From NCBI GenBank assembly GCA_964396115.1, contig CAYNDL010000007.1:1-29429 (forward strand): 29,429 nt of DNA, in the 5' to 3' direction. This document shows, one piece after another, positions 24,140 to 29,429 of the stretch. This DNA is from CAYNDL01 sp964396115 (GTDB lineage Bacteria > Patescibacteriota > Andersenbacteria > UBA10190 > CAIZMI01). Every line of letters begins with the position of its first letter. The stretch's first letter is position 1. Under the pieces are notes generated by a model. The model made no database searches. It was not told the origin of the DNA and worked only from the letters and a program-made list of their open reading frames with translations. A program made the translations under genes and the position numbers.

Positions 24140-24167
24140 ATAATACCAAACTATAAAATTTGTCCAA
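24140..24167 (-). promoter_or_regulatory. Cupin gene promoter
   Basis: On the minus strand TTGGAC (24167-24162), 16 bases, TATTAT (24145-24140) with TG one base before the -10. The start near 24133 leaves a leader of about 80 bases. It overlaps the end of the sulfotransferase gene. Confidence 0.65.
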
Positions 24168-24867
24168 CTATATCTTTCTTGTAGCCTAGCAATTCAAAAT
24201 CTGCCCGATATAAGTCAAAGATGCGGTCGCGCATCTGGTTTGTATAAACTTTCTCGTAGTTGTCATGCTTGCTGGTATTCACGCGGGGAAGTTCTGGGTT
24301 CGCACCAATTTCTTTGGCGACCTCCGGCCATTCTTGTTCTAGTTTTTCCATAAAGAGAATTTTGTTTACAGCCACTTTTCCGTGTAACAGGAAAAATTCG
24401 TGTTGGGGACGAAACACGGCAATGCTCAAAAGGGAAGCGGGGCAGTTAAGCACAAAAAATTCAAACGTTTTGTCTGCGTACGGCCGGAAGAACTCTTTCT
24501 CGCTTCTTGTTTTCGTATCATTACGGTTGCCGGTGTCGAAATCTTTGAGCATCGTGTAAGCGGAAAGAAAACGGTCATAAGGGTTTCTAACAACGCAAAA
24601 TCTGTAGGCTCTAAAAAAAGAGTCGCCTAATAAGTTCGGGTGAATCCAGACAGAAGCAGGGGTGTGTCCCAGGTATGTTCCCGATGGCAGTACTTCTCGG
24701 ATACTGCTACCTGCACACTTTGGAATATGATTGATGACGATAGGCCTTTTTAGTGTTTCTAAGGAGATACCCTCTTTGATACAGTTCTTTCTTCCACGAA
24801 TGGCGCAAGGAAACCGGAAACTCAGGTGTCGAACAACATTTTCGGTTAAATTACTCATTTGTTTCAT
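24151..24867 (-). CDS. Sulfotransferase family protein
   Basis: 238 residues. The PAPS-binding 5'-phosphosulfate loop appears as INHIPKCAGSSIREVLPSG (45-63), where IPK and the Ser pair match the Sulfotransfer_2 family. The 3'-phosphate site is VVRNPYDRFLSAY (92-104). There is no signal peptide or clear membrane helix. It would transfer sulfate from PAPS, probably to a carbohydrate; the acceptor is unknown and no PAPS synthesis genes are in the window. No Shine-Dalgarno; a TATATT -10 (24882-24877) would start the RNA about three bases before the ATG. Start could also be Met4. Confidence 0.82.
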   Translation of the reverse strand: MKQMSNLTENVVRHLSFRFPCAIRGRKNCIKEGISLETLKRPIVINHIPKCAGSSIREVLPSGTYLGHTPASVWIHPNLLGDSFFRAYRFCVVRNPYDRFLSAYTMLKDFDTGNRNDTKTRSEKEFFRPYADKTFEFFVLNCPASLLSIAVFRPQHEFFLLHGKVAVNKILFMEKLEQEWPEVAKEIGANPELPRVNTSKHDNYEKVYTNQMRDRIFDLYRADFELLGYKKDIVGQIL

Positions 24868-24890
24868 AATACAAAAAATATAGTTTATGG

Positions 24891-25011
24891 AAAGTTGTCA
24901 GGCTTCGTGTGTAAGGAAGCAGTAAGGCGGCGTCTCCGAGAATCGTCCTCTTCCACAAAAATGCGCTCCCTGCGGGCGATGCAATTTTGTTCTCCCGGAC
25001 CCTCGGTTTTT
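24891..25011 (+). ncRNA. Candidate structured RNA, possibly SRP-like
   Basis: The gap between the sulfotransferase and tRNA-Pro holds nested helices: CCGAG/CTCGG (24936-24940, 25002-25006), GTCC/GGAC (24945-24948, 24997-25000), ACAAAA/TTTTGT and TGC/GCA (24955-24964, 24981-24990), then CCC/GGG. TTTTT follows the outer helix on the + strand only, and a TATAGT -10 (24879-24884) would start the RNA near 24891. The 5' part has GTCAGG, then GGAAGCAG and AAGGC, which recalls SRP RNA domain IV, but the loop is too long and no outer helix joins the ends. Identity is therefore open. Confidence 0.35.
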
Positions 25012-25039
25012 AAAACGTAAAGCAGTTTACGTTTTAAAA
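25008..25039. repeat. Perfect 14-bp inverted repeat
   Basis: TTTTAAAACGTAAA (25008-25021), loop GCAG, TTTACGTTTTAAAA (25026-25039). It lies between the structured RNA candidate and the T-arm-like fragment. It may be an A/T-rich terminator or a protein site. Confidence 0.7.
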
Positions 25040-25040
25040 T

Positions 25041-25063
25041 ACGTTCGATTCCCGCATTTCAAC
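25041..25063 (+). other. Orphan tRNA T-arm-like fragment
   Basis: CGTTCGATTCCCGC (25042-25055) matches the T-loop and 3' T-stem shared by many tRNAs, followed by ATTTCAAC that could be an acceptor strand. The 5' T-stem and the rest of a tRNA are missing; the tRNA-Pro nearby is on the other strand. This could be a remnant or an integration footprint. Confidence 0.3.
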
Positions 25064-25070
25064 TGAACAT

Positions 25071-25092
25071 AAAAACAGGTCACGTAGACCTG
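25071..25092 (-). terminator. tRNA-Pro terminator
   Basis: On the minus strand CAGGTC (25092-25087), loop TACGT, GACCTG (25081-25076), then TTTTT (25075-25071). Confidence 0.82.
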
Positions 25093-25107
25093 CCTTTATA
25101 TGTTTAG

Positions 25108-25178
25108 TCGGGGTGCCGGGAATCGAACCCGGTCTACATGCACCCCATGCATGCGTACTACCGGTATACTACACCCCG
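25108..25178 (-). tRNA. tRNA-Pro, anticodon GGG
   Basis: Full cloverleaf of 71 bases. Acceptor CGGGGTG/CACCCCG with the C1-G72 pair and A73 that are proline identity marks. D-stem GTAT/GTAC (one G-T). Anticodon stem CATGC/GCATG closes loop ATGGGGT, with T33, anticodon GGG and G37. T-stem CCGGG/CCCGG with loop TTCGATT. The 3' CCA is not encoded, so it must be added after transcription. It lies 27 bases after rpmB; a TAGAAT box between them could be its own -10. Confidence 0.96.
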
Positions 25179-25205
25179 GTTCAGATAATTCTATACGGGG
25201 TAGTT

Positions 25206-25385
25206 TTATTTTCCCAATGCCCGAGTGGCGGCTTTGATGCAAGATGTGCAGAGAAGCATCCTCTTGCCGTCGATCTTGGTCTTTTGCAGATTTGGGTGCT
25301 GGCGTCGCTTAGAAGCAATATTGGAGTGACTGCGACTGTTCGCCACCTGGATTCCTTTGCTGCAGCGCATGCAAACTTTCATCAT
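25206..25385 (-). CDS. rpmB: 50S ribosomal protein L28
   Basis: 59 residues from the ATG at 25385 (an adjacent in-frame ATG at 25382 is equally possible). It carries the L28 pattern: VCMRCSKGIQVANSRSHSN with a Cys pair, ASKRRQHPNLQKTKI, and a second Cys pair in LLCTSCIKAA. The two Cys pairs suggest a zinc-binding form. Residues after the N-terminus are strongly basic. It has its own promoter and likely reads through into tRNA-Pro. Confidence 0.92.
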   Translation of the reverse strand: MMKVCMRCSKGIQVANSRSHSNIASKRRQHPNLQKTKIDGKRMLLCTSCIKAATRALGK

Positions 25386-25441
25386 AGAGATTACTTTTAT
25401 TCATTAAACAATGGGCCCCCAGTCCCGAATTGACTCCGAAG

Positions 25442-25470
25442 ACTATAACACGGAGTGTTTCGTTTAGCAA
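25442..25470 (-). promoter_or_regulatory. rpmB promoter
   Basis: On the minus strand TTGCTA (25470-25465), 17 bases, TATAGT (25447-25442) with TG one base before the -10. The start near 25435 gives a leader of about 50 bases. The rest of the 25386-25578 gap shows nothing beyond this and the terminator at 25555. Confidence 0.75.
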
Positions 25471-25554
25471 TACGATAATATGTCGTTATAAATTGAATTG
25501 TTTATATCTTCCAAAGTGTAAAAGATGTTAAAAAAGGACCTTATACTTCAAAAT

Positions 25555-25576
25555 TAAAAACCCGCGCTGTCGCGGG
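25555..25576 (-). terminator. Terminator of the membrane protein gene
   Basis: On the minus strand CCCGCG (25576-25571), loop ACAG, CGCGGG (25566-25561), then TTTTT. A compact all-GC stem two bases after the stop of the gene at 25579. Confidence 0.9.
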
Positions 25577-25578
25577 AT

Positions 25579-26094
25579 TCAGTCATCGCTCTGATCTAGG
25601 TTGTCGTTCCAGAGATCCCAGAACAACAGTGAAAGCCAGACTGAGATGCAAGAGGATGCTGCAGCTTTCCAGATCTCCAGTTCTTCAAAATAGAACAGGA
25701 GCGGAAGTGTGCTTACGATTATGTAACCCAAAATCGGTACAACAGCGAGGTTGTGGTAGAGATTTGCGGGGATTGTTCCCCATCTCTTGCCACTTTTTAC
25801 TGATAATCCAAAAAGGAGAAGACCAATAGACAAGGAGAGTAATGCGACGATCAGGTGCCAAACATGGTTAGTGTGGATGCCAGAAGGAACGCCGTCTTTG
25901 CTCATCCAGGCGATAATTCCACAGTAAGCAGCGAGGAACAAATCGCCAGGGATAGCAGCTCTGGACTTAAGGAATAATCTACCCTCCGTTGCCAGATAAA
26001 GTGGGAGTACTAATCCGGAGATAGAAAGTACAATTAGTGTAACCCCCCACCAGGGGAGTCGGACCATAAAACAAATACTCGGGATTTCTGCCAT
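25579..26094 (-). CDS. Hypothetical five-helix membrane protein
   Basis: 171 residues, family not recognised. Five hydrophobic helices lie at about 14-34, 48-64, 77-97, 112-133 and 140-160. The ends are polar, with an acidic Asp-rich C-terminus (LDQSDD). There are no catalytic motifs; scattered His and Trp residues sit near helix ends. The start is supported by a GAGAGGG purine stretch upstream of the ATG at 26094. It is a single-gene unit with its own promoter and terminator, divergent from the site-2 protease, whose promoter region it shares. Function unknown. Confidence 0.75.
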   Translation of the reverse strand: MAEIPSICFMVRLPWWGVTLIVLSISGLVLPLYLATEGRLFLKSRAAIPGDLFLAAYCGIIAWMSKDGVPSGIHTNHVWHLIVALLSLSIGLLLFGLSVKSGKRWGTIPANLYHNLAVVPILGYIIVSTLPLLFYFEELEIWKAAASSCISVWLSLLFWDLWNDNLDQSDD

Positions 26095-26137
26095 GGGACA
26101 TCCCTCTCGGATTGCCTTTGTGTCTAAAGAACAAAGA

Positions 26138-26167
26138 ATAATATGCGTCTGTCTGCATTAAATGCAA
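26138..26167 (-). promoter_or_regulatory. Membrane protein promoter with overlapping palindrome
   Basis: On the minus strand TTGCAT (26167-26162), 18 bases, TATTAT (26143-26138). The perfect palindrome TGCATT-A-AATGCA (26154-26166) overlaps the -35 and could be an operator. Confidence 0.55.
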
Positions 26168-26214
26168 GTGCCGTATCGACTTGGCGAGATACATCCCTAT
26201 GTTACCCTTAACTA

Positions 26215-26712
26215 ATGGAACCACTTTCGATTATTGCTCTAGCCATCGCATTTATTATTGGCATAGTTGTCCACGAATCGTCTCATGCTTATGCGGCAGA
26301 CAAACTTGGCGATCCCACAGCTCGAGTTGAGGGACGGGTTAGTTTGAATCCGATTAACCATATCGATCCGATTGGTACGATCCTATTGCCTGCATTTTTA
26401 ATCCTGACCGGAACAGGTTTTGTTTTCGGTTGGGCGAAACCAGTTCCTGTTAATCCTTTTAATTTCCGTAATCCTTCACGAGACCGCCTCCTTGTCGCTC
26501 TTGCTGGACCGTTGTCGAATTTCGTCATTGCAGGAATTTTTGCTCTAATAGCCAGGTTTTTGCCTATCGGCAACAATAATTTACCTATGCTACTTCTTTC
26601 CATCATTACGGTTAATTTATCGCTGATGATGTTTAATCTCATACCGCTGCCACCGCTAGACGGTTCCGCTATTTGGCCGGTGATCTTTCCAAATAATGCT
26701 TCTTTCCTCTAG
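26215..26712 (+). CDS. Site-2 protease (M50 family), cut short by an in-frame TAG
   Basis: 165 residues up to the TAG at 26710. It is an intramembrane metalloprotease of the short M50B type: zinc motif HESSH (20-24) in the first helix, GWAKPVPVNP (72-81), ALAGPLSNF (95-103) and the second metal motif NLIPLPPLDGS (141-151). All known catalytic residues are therefore before the stop. The same frame continues after the TAG for 42 codons that look like the family's usual last helix. A near-leaderless start is suggested by TATGTT at 26198-26203, with a poor -35. Such proteases cleave membrane-bound regulators. Confidence 0.85.
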   Translation: MEPLSIIALAIAFIIGIVVHESSHAYAADKLGDPTARVEGRVSLNPINHIDPIGTILLPAFLILTGTGFVFGWAKPVPVNPFNFRNPSRDRLLVALAGPLSNFVIAGIFALIARFLPIGNNNLPMLLLSIITVNLSLMMFNLIPLPPLDGSAIWPVIFPNNASFL

Positions 26713-26841
26713 AACATAGAAAGGCAAGGTTTTGTTTACTTATTGGGTTTTCTTATTCTCGATTCAGTAACAAACGGAGCGATCCTGGGATTGCTTGTAC
26801 GGACGCCTGTAGAATTCTTTCTACGGTTGTTTTTAGGGTGA
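26713..26841 (+). pseudogene. In-frame C-terminal continuation of the site-2 protease
   Basis: Forty-two sense codons in the same frame, starting NIERQGFVYLLGFLIL and ending at TGA 26839-26841. They restore the hydrophobic C-terminal helix and bring the protein to about 208 residues, the normal size. One base change at the TAG (for example from CAG) would explain it. Confidence 0.65.
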
Positions 26842-26943
26842 ATTAAAAAGAGGGTAGTTATTTATTAGCTTAAAGAAAAGCAACAGAACCCAGTAAATTG
26901 GCATTTTTGTCAAAGTGCGTTTATGTCTCTTTTACCAAGAGTC

Positions 26944-26972
26944 TTGACGCAAATGAGTTCTTTCCGTAAATT
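26944..26972 (+). promoter_or_regulatory. str operon promoter
   Basis: TTGACG (26944-26949), 17 bases, TAAATT (26967-26972). The start near 26979 gives a leader of about 72 bases to rpsL. Confidence 0.6.
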
Positions 26973-26981
26973 ATGTTCACG

Positions 26982-27023
26982 CGCCTAAGAGCAGGGGACG
27001 GAGCGCGAATAGGCGTATTTTTT
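26982..27023 (+). promoter_or_regulatory. Attenuator-like hairpin in the rpsL leader
   Basis: CGCCTA (26982-26987) pairs with TAGGCG (27010-27015) around a 22-base purine-rich loop, followed by TATTTTTT. It is placed like an attenuator or autoregulatory site. The stem is short. Confidence 0.4.
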
Positions 27024-27050
27024 AAATGAATTCAATTTTATACCGATTTA

Positions 27051-27479
27051 ATGCCAACAATTAATCAACTCATCAGAAAGCCTCGCAAGAAAGCTGTAAA
27101 AAAATCTAAAGTGCCGGCCCTTGGTCGGATGTTCAACGTGTTAACGAATCGTCCTGTATATCTGAAGAAGGGCAGCCCCTTTAAGCGCGGTGTCTGTTTG
27201 CAGGTGAGAACGCAAACCCCAAAGAAACCAAACTCAGCTTTGCGTAAAATTGCCCGTGTGCGTTTAACGAACGGTATGGAAGTTACGGCGCATATTCCAG
27301 GTGAAGGCCACAGTTTGCAGGAACATTCTGTTGTTGTGGTCCGTGGTGGGCGTGTTAAAGATTTGCCAGGTGTCCGTTACCGAGTAGTGCGTGGTGTTCT
27401 AGATACGGCAGGAGTGGAAGGTCGCCGACGTGGCCGTTCAGTATACGGAGCTAAGAAACCTCAAGATAACGCTAAATAA
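27051..27479 (+). CDS. rpsL: 30S ribosomal protein S12
   Basis: 142 residues against about 124 in most bacteria. The conserved core is complete: PTINQL, TPKKPNSALRK, GEGHSLQEHSVV, RGGRVKDLPGVRY and RGRSVYGAKKP. The extra length is an insertion of about 17 residues at 25-41 (GRMFNVLTNRPVYLKKG) between KVPAL and the PFKRGVC strand. The lysines where streptomycin-resistance changes occur (in TPKKPNS and GGRVKDLPG) are wild type. S12 sits at the decoding centre. It is the first gene of the str operon, three bases before rpsG. Confidence 0.97.
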   Translation: MPTINQLIRKPRKKAVKKSKVPALGRMFNVLTNRPVYLKKGSPFKRGVCLQVRTQTPKKPNSALRKIARVRLTNGMEVTAHIPGEGHSLQEHSVVVVRGGRVKDLPGVRYRVVRGVLDTAGVEGRRRGRSVYGAKKPQDNAK

Positions 27480-27482
27480 AAT

Positions 27483-27953
27483 ATGCCACGCCGATCTATT
27501 AAAGTCCGCAGGGAAATAAACCCCGACCCGAAATTCGGAAATGTTATTATCGAGCGCTTTGCAAACCACATGATGAAAGGCGGCAAGAAAACTACAGCCC
27601 GCTCCATCATCTATAAAGCTTTCGATATTATCAGTGAGACATCCAAACAAGACCCTTTGAGTATTTTCGATAATGCCATCAGGAATGTTTCCCCTGTTCT
27701 GGAAGTAAGGGCTCGTCGTATTGGTGGTGCCAACTACCAAATTGCCATGGAAGTGCGTGCTGAACGTCGGTTGACCTTAGCAATGCGTTGGATTATCCAA
27801 GCAGCACGAGACCGTAGCGGCATAACAATGCCAGAGAAATTGGCTGCTGAGTTATTGGATGCGGCAAAGAAGGAAGGCGGAGCCATGAAGAAACGTGATG
27901 ATGTTCACCGTATGGCTGAATCCAACAAAGCCTTCTCTCACTTCGCGTTTTAA
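27483..27953 (+). CDS. rpsG: 30S ribosomal protein S7
   Basis: 156 residues, standard length. Starts PRRSIKVRREINPDPKFGN and carries the conserved MKGGKKTTARSIIYKAFDII, NVSPVLEVRARRIGGANYQI, RRLTLAMRWIIQAA and the HRMAESNKAFSHFAF tail. It nucleates assembly of the 30S head and contacts the E site. It has the usual position between rpsL and fusA. Confidence 0.97.
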   Translation: MPRRSIKVRREINPDPKFGNVIIERFANHMMKGGKKTTARSIIYKAFDIISETSKQDPLSIFDNAIRNVSPVLEVRARRIGGANYQIAMEVRAERRLTLAMRWIIQAARDRSGITMPEKLAAELLDAAKKEGGAMKKRDDVHRMAESNKAFSHFAF

Positions 27954-27974
27954 CATTAAAATTTAAGAGAGAAA

Positions 27975-29429
27975 ATGCCTGAAAAAGAAGACCAGTTTAC
28001 AGCTTCTATTCCCATAGAACGTATCCGTAATTTCGGAATTGTCGCTCACATTGACGCCGGAAAAACAACGATTTCTGAGCGCGTACTTTTTTATACCGGT
28101 TTGTCTCATAAAATTGGTGAAGTGCACGAAGGTGAAGCTACTATGGATTGGATGGAACAAGAGCGTGAACGTGGTATTACTATCACTTCAGCAGCAACAA
28201 CTTGTTTCTGGAAAAATCATCGTCTGAATCTAATCGACACTCCTGGTCACGTTGACTTCACTGTTGAAGTGGAACGCAGCTTGCGTGTGCTGGACGGCGC
28301 AGTCGTTGTTTTTGATGGTGTGGCCGGTGTTGAGCCTCAAAGTGAAACTGTCTGGCGCCAGGCGGACAAATATAAAGTCCCGCGTGTTTGTTTTATAAAC
28401 AAGCTCGATCGTACGGGTGCTGATTTTTTCCGTTCATACAATAGCATCCTCGACCGCTTAACACCCAATGCGATCCCAGCCTTTCTACCAATCGGTACAG
28501 AATCTGCTTTTGAAGGCGTTATTGATCTATTAAAGAAAGTTGCTTATCGCTTTGATGGTGATCACGGTGAAAAAATTGTAGAAATTCCTGTTCCAGAAAA
28601 CATGCAAGCGCAAGTCGCAGAATGGCGTGCCAAATTAGTTGAAAAGATCGCGGAAAGTGATGATAAGTTGACCGAAAAATTCCTTTCGGGAGAAGAACTG
28701 ACCGTTGAGGAAATGGTCCCAGCGTTACGCCGGGCAGTAATCGACTACAAGATCGTTCCAGTTCTATGTGGTTCAGCTTTGAAAAACAAAGGTGTGCAGT
28801 TTGCCCTGGATGCGGTAGTTGAATATCTACCGTCTCCGATGGATGTGCCTCCAGTACAAGGGACTGATCCTCGCAATCCAGAAACCAAACTTGAAAGAAA
28901 ACCGGACCCAAATGAACCGTTTGCAGCTTTGGCTTTTAAGGTTGCAACAGATCCTTATGTTGGACAGCTAACATTCTTCCGTGTGTACTCCGGAAAAATC
29001 GAAAGCGGAACATATGTACAGAATTCGACAGCTAACGAAAAGGAACGTATCAGCCGTATTCTCCGTATTCATGCAAACAAGCGTGAAGAAGTGCAAACAC
29101 TTTCTGCTGGTGGAATCGGTGCATTGATCGGTATGAAGCACACCACAACTGGTGACACGCTTTGTGACACTGAAAAGCCAATTCTTCTTGAACGCATCAC
29201 ATTCCCAGAGCCTGTTATCCAAATTGCAATTGAACCAAAGACAAAGGCTGATCAGGAAAAGATGGGCGTTGCCTTGAAGAAGTTGTCTGACGAAGACCCC
29301 ACTTTCCGCGTGAGCACTGATCAAGAAACGGGCCAGACATTAATTTCTGGAATGGGTGAACTCCATTTGGAAATTATTGTCGACCGTATGAAGCGTGAAT
29401 TCAGCGTAGAAGCCAATGTTGGTGCACCA
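27975..29429 (+). CDS. fusA: Elongation factor G, N-terminal part
   Basis: 485 codons, open at the right edge. GTPase motifs: G1 AHIDAGKTT, G2 in RERGITITSAAT, G3 DTPGHVDFT, G4 NKLDR, G5 GSAL. Domain 2 follows from about residue 310, then domain 3 with MGELHLEII and the start of domain 4. The residues after the P-loop read ISERV where TTERI is more common. A purine-rich AAGAGAG precedes the ATG. It drives translocation on the ribosome. Confidence 0.97.
   Translation, partial: MPEKEDQFTASIPIERIRNFGIVAHIDAGKTTISERVLFYTGLSHKIGEVHEGEATMDWMEQERERGITITSAATTCFWKNHRLNLIDTPGHVDFTVEVERSLRVLDGAVVVFDGVAGVEPQSETVWRQADKYKVPRVCFINKLDRTGADFFRSYNSILDRLTPNAIPAFLPIGTESAFEGVIDLLKKVAYRFDGDHGEKIVEIPVPENMQAQVAEWRAKLVEKIAESDDKLTEKFLSGEELTVEEMVPALRRAVIDYKIVPVLCGSALKNKGVQFALDAVVEYLPSPMDVPPVQGTDPRNPETKLERKPDPNEPFAALAFKVATDPYVGQLTFFRVYSGKIESGTYVQNSTANEKERISRILRIHANKREEVQTLSAGGIGALIGMKHTTTGDTLCDTEKPILLERITFPEPVIQIAIEPKTKADQEKMGVALKKLSDEDPTFRVSTDQETGQTLISGMGELHLEIIVDRMKREFSVEANVGAP

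Noticed and set aside
24891..25063. tmRNA or intron-split tRNA
   Set aside because: No 5' acceptor or D-arm partner for the T-arm fragment was found on the same strand, and a full tmRNA would run into the sulfotransferase gene.
26710..26712. TAG recoded as a sense codon
   Set aside because: parB ends in TAG at the expected length, so TAG is a stop; codes known in some CPR lineages reassign TGA, which also acts as a stop here.
1..29429. CRISPR array, insertion sequence or integrase gene
   Set aside because: No evenly spaced repeats, transposase or recombinase motifs were seen on either strand.

Overview
The window reads as a chromosomal segment from a member of the Candidate Phyla Radiation (Patescibacteria), most likely the Parcubacteria/Paceibacteria side. 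No 16S gene is present, so this rests on gene style: compact housekeeping genes with 0-30 base gaps, ComEC split into separate channel and metallo-beta-lactamase genes, S12 and nucleoside diphosphate kinase with internal insertions, a membrane-anchored protein with thrombospondin type 3 calcium repeats, LCP and undecaprenol-kinase type envelope genes, and few biosynthetic genes. TAG and TGA both act as stops (TAG ends parB), so no recoding is indicated.

Layout. 2-1140 (+): end of parA and parB. 1310-2092 (+): a GC-rich orphan gene with a structured leader, strong Shine-Dalgarno and its own terminator. 2132-10939 (-): lcp, pth, mfd, dprA, topA, convergent with the orphan gene. 11083-13539 (+): lepB, hisS, HIT protein. 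13631-14318 (+): rpsU and yqeY behind a near-consensus promoter. 14371-19021 (+): Ca-repeat membrane protein, ybeY, dgkA, ftsA, ftsZ. 19130-21480 (+): split comEC. 21551-23353 (+): ndk and a UDP-glucuronate decarboxylase, with a probable minus-strand non-coding RNA between them. 23387-26094 (-): cupin protein, sulfotransferase, a structured non-coding stretch, tRNA-Pro(GGG), rpmB and a five-helix membrane protein. 26215 onwards (+): a site-2 protease interrupted by an in-frame TAG, then the str operon rpsL, rpsG, fusA (fusA runs off the window).

The genes cover chromosome partition, DNA processing and uptake (dprA, topA, mfd, comEC), envelope work (lcp, lepB, dgkA, UDP-xylose synthesis, sulfotransferase), division (ftsA, ftsZ) and translation. 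Two expression styles recur. Core genes often have a sigma70-type promoter whose predicted start site lies 0-22 bases before the ATG, with no clear Shine-Dalgarno. Three accessory single genes (1310, 24052 and 26094) instead have longer leaders, purine-rich Shine-Dalgarno sequences and private terminators.

The strongest candidate for something undescribed is the minus-strand RNA at about 22195-22348. It has a perfect-spacing promoter, a 23-bp stem whose only four + strand mismatches all become G-U pairs on the minus strand, and a symmetric terminator. A second structured locus (24891-25063) next to an orphan tRNA T-arm is less certain.
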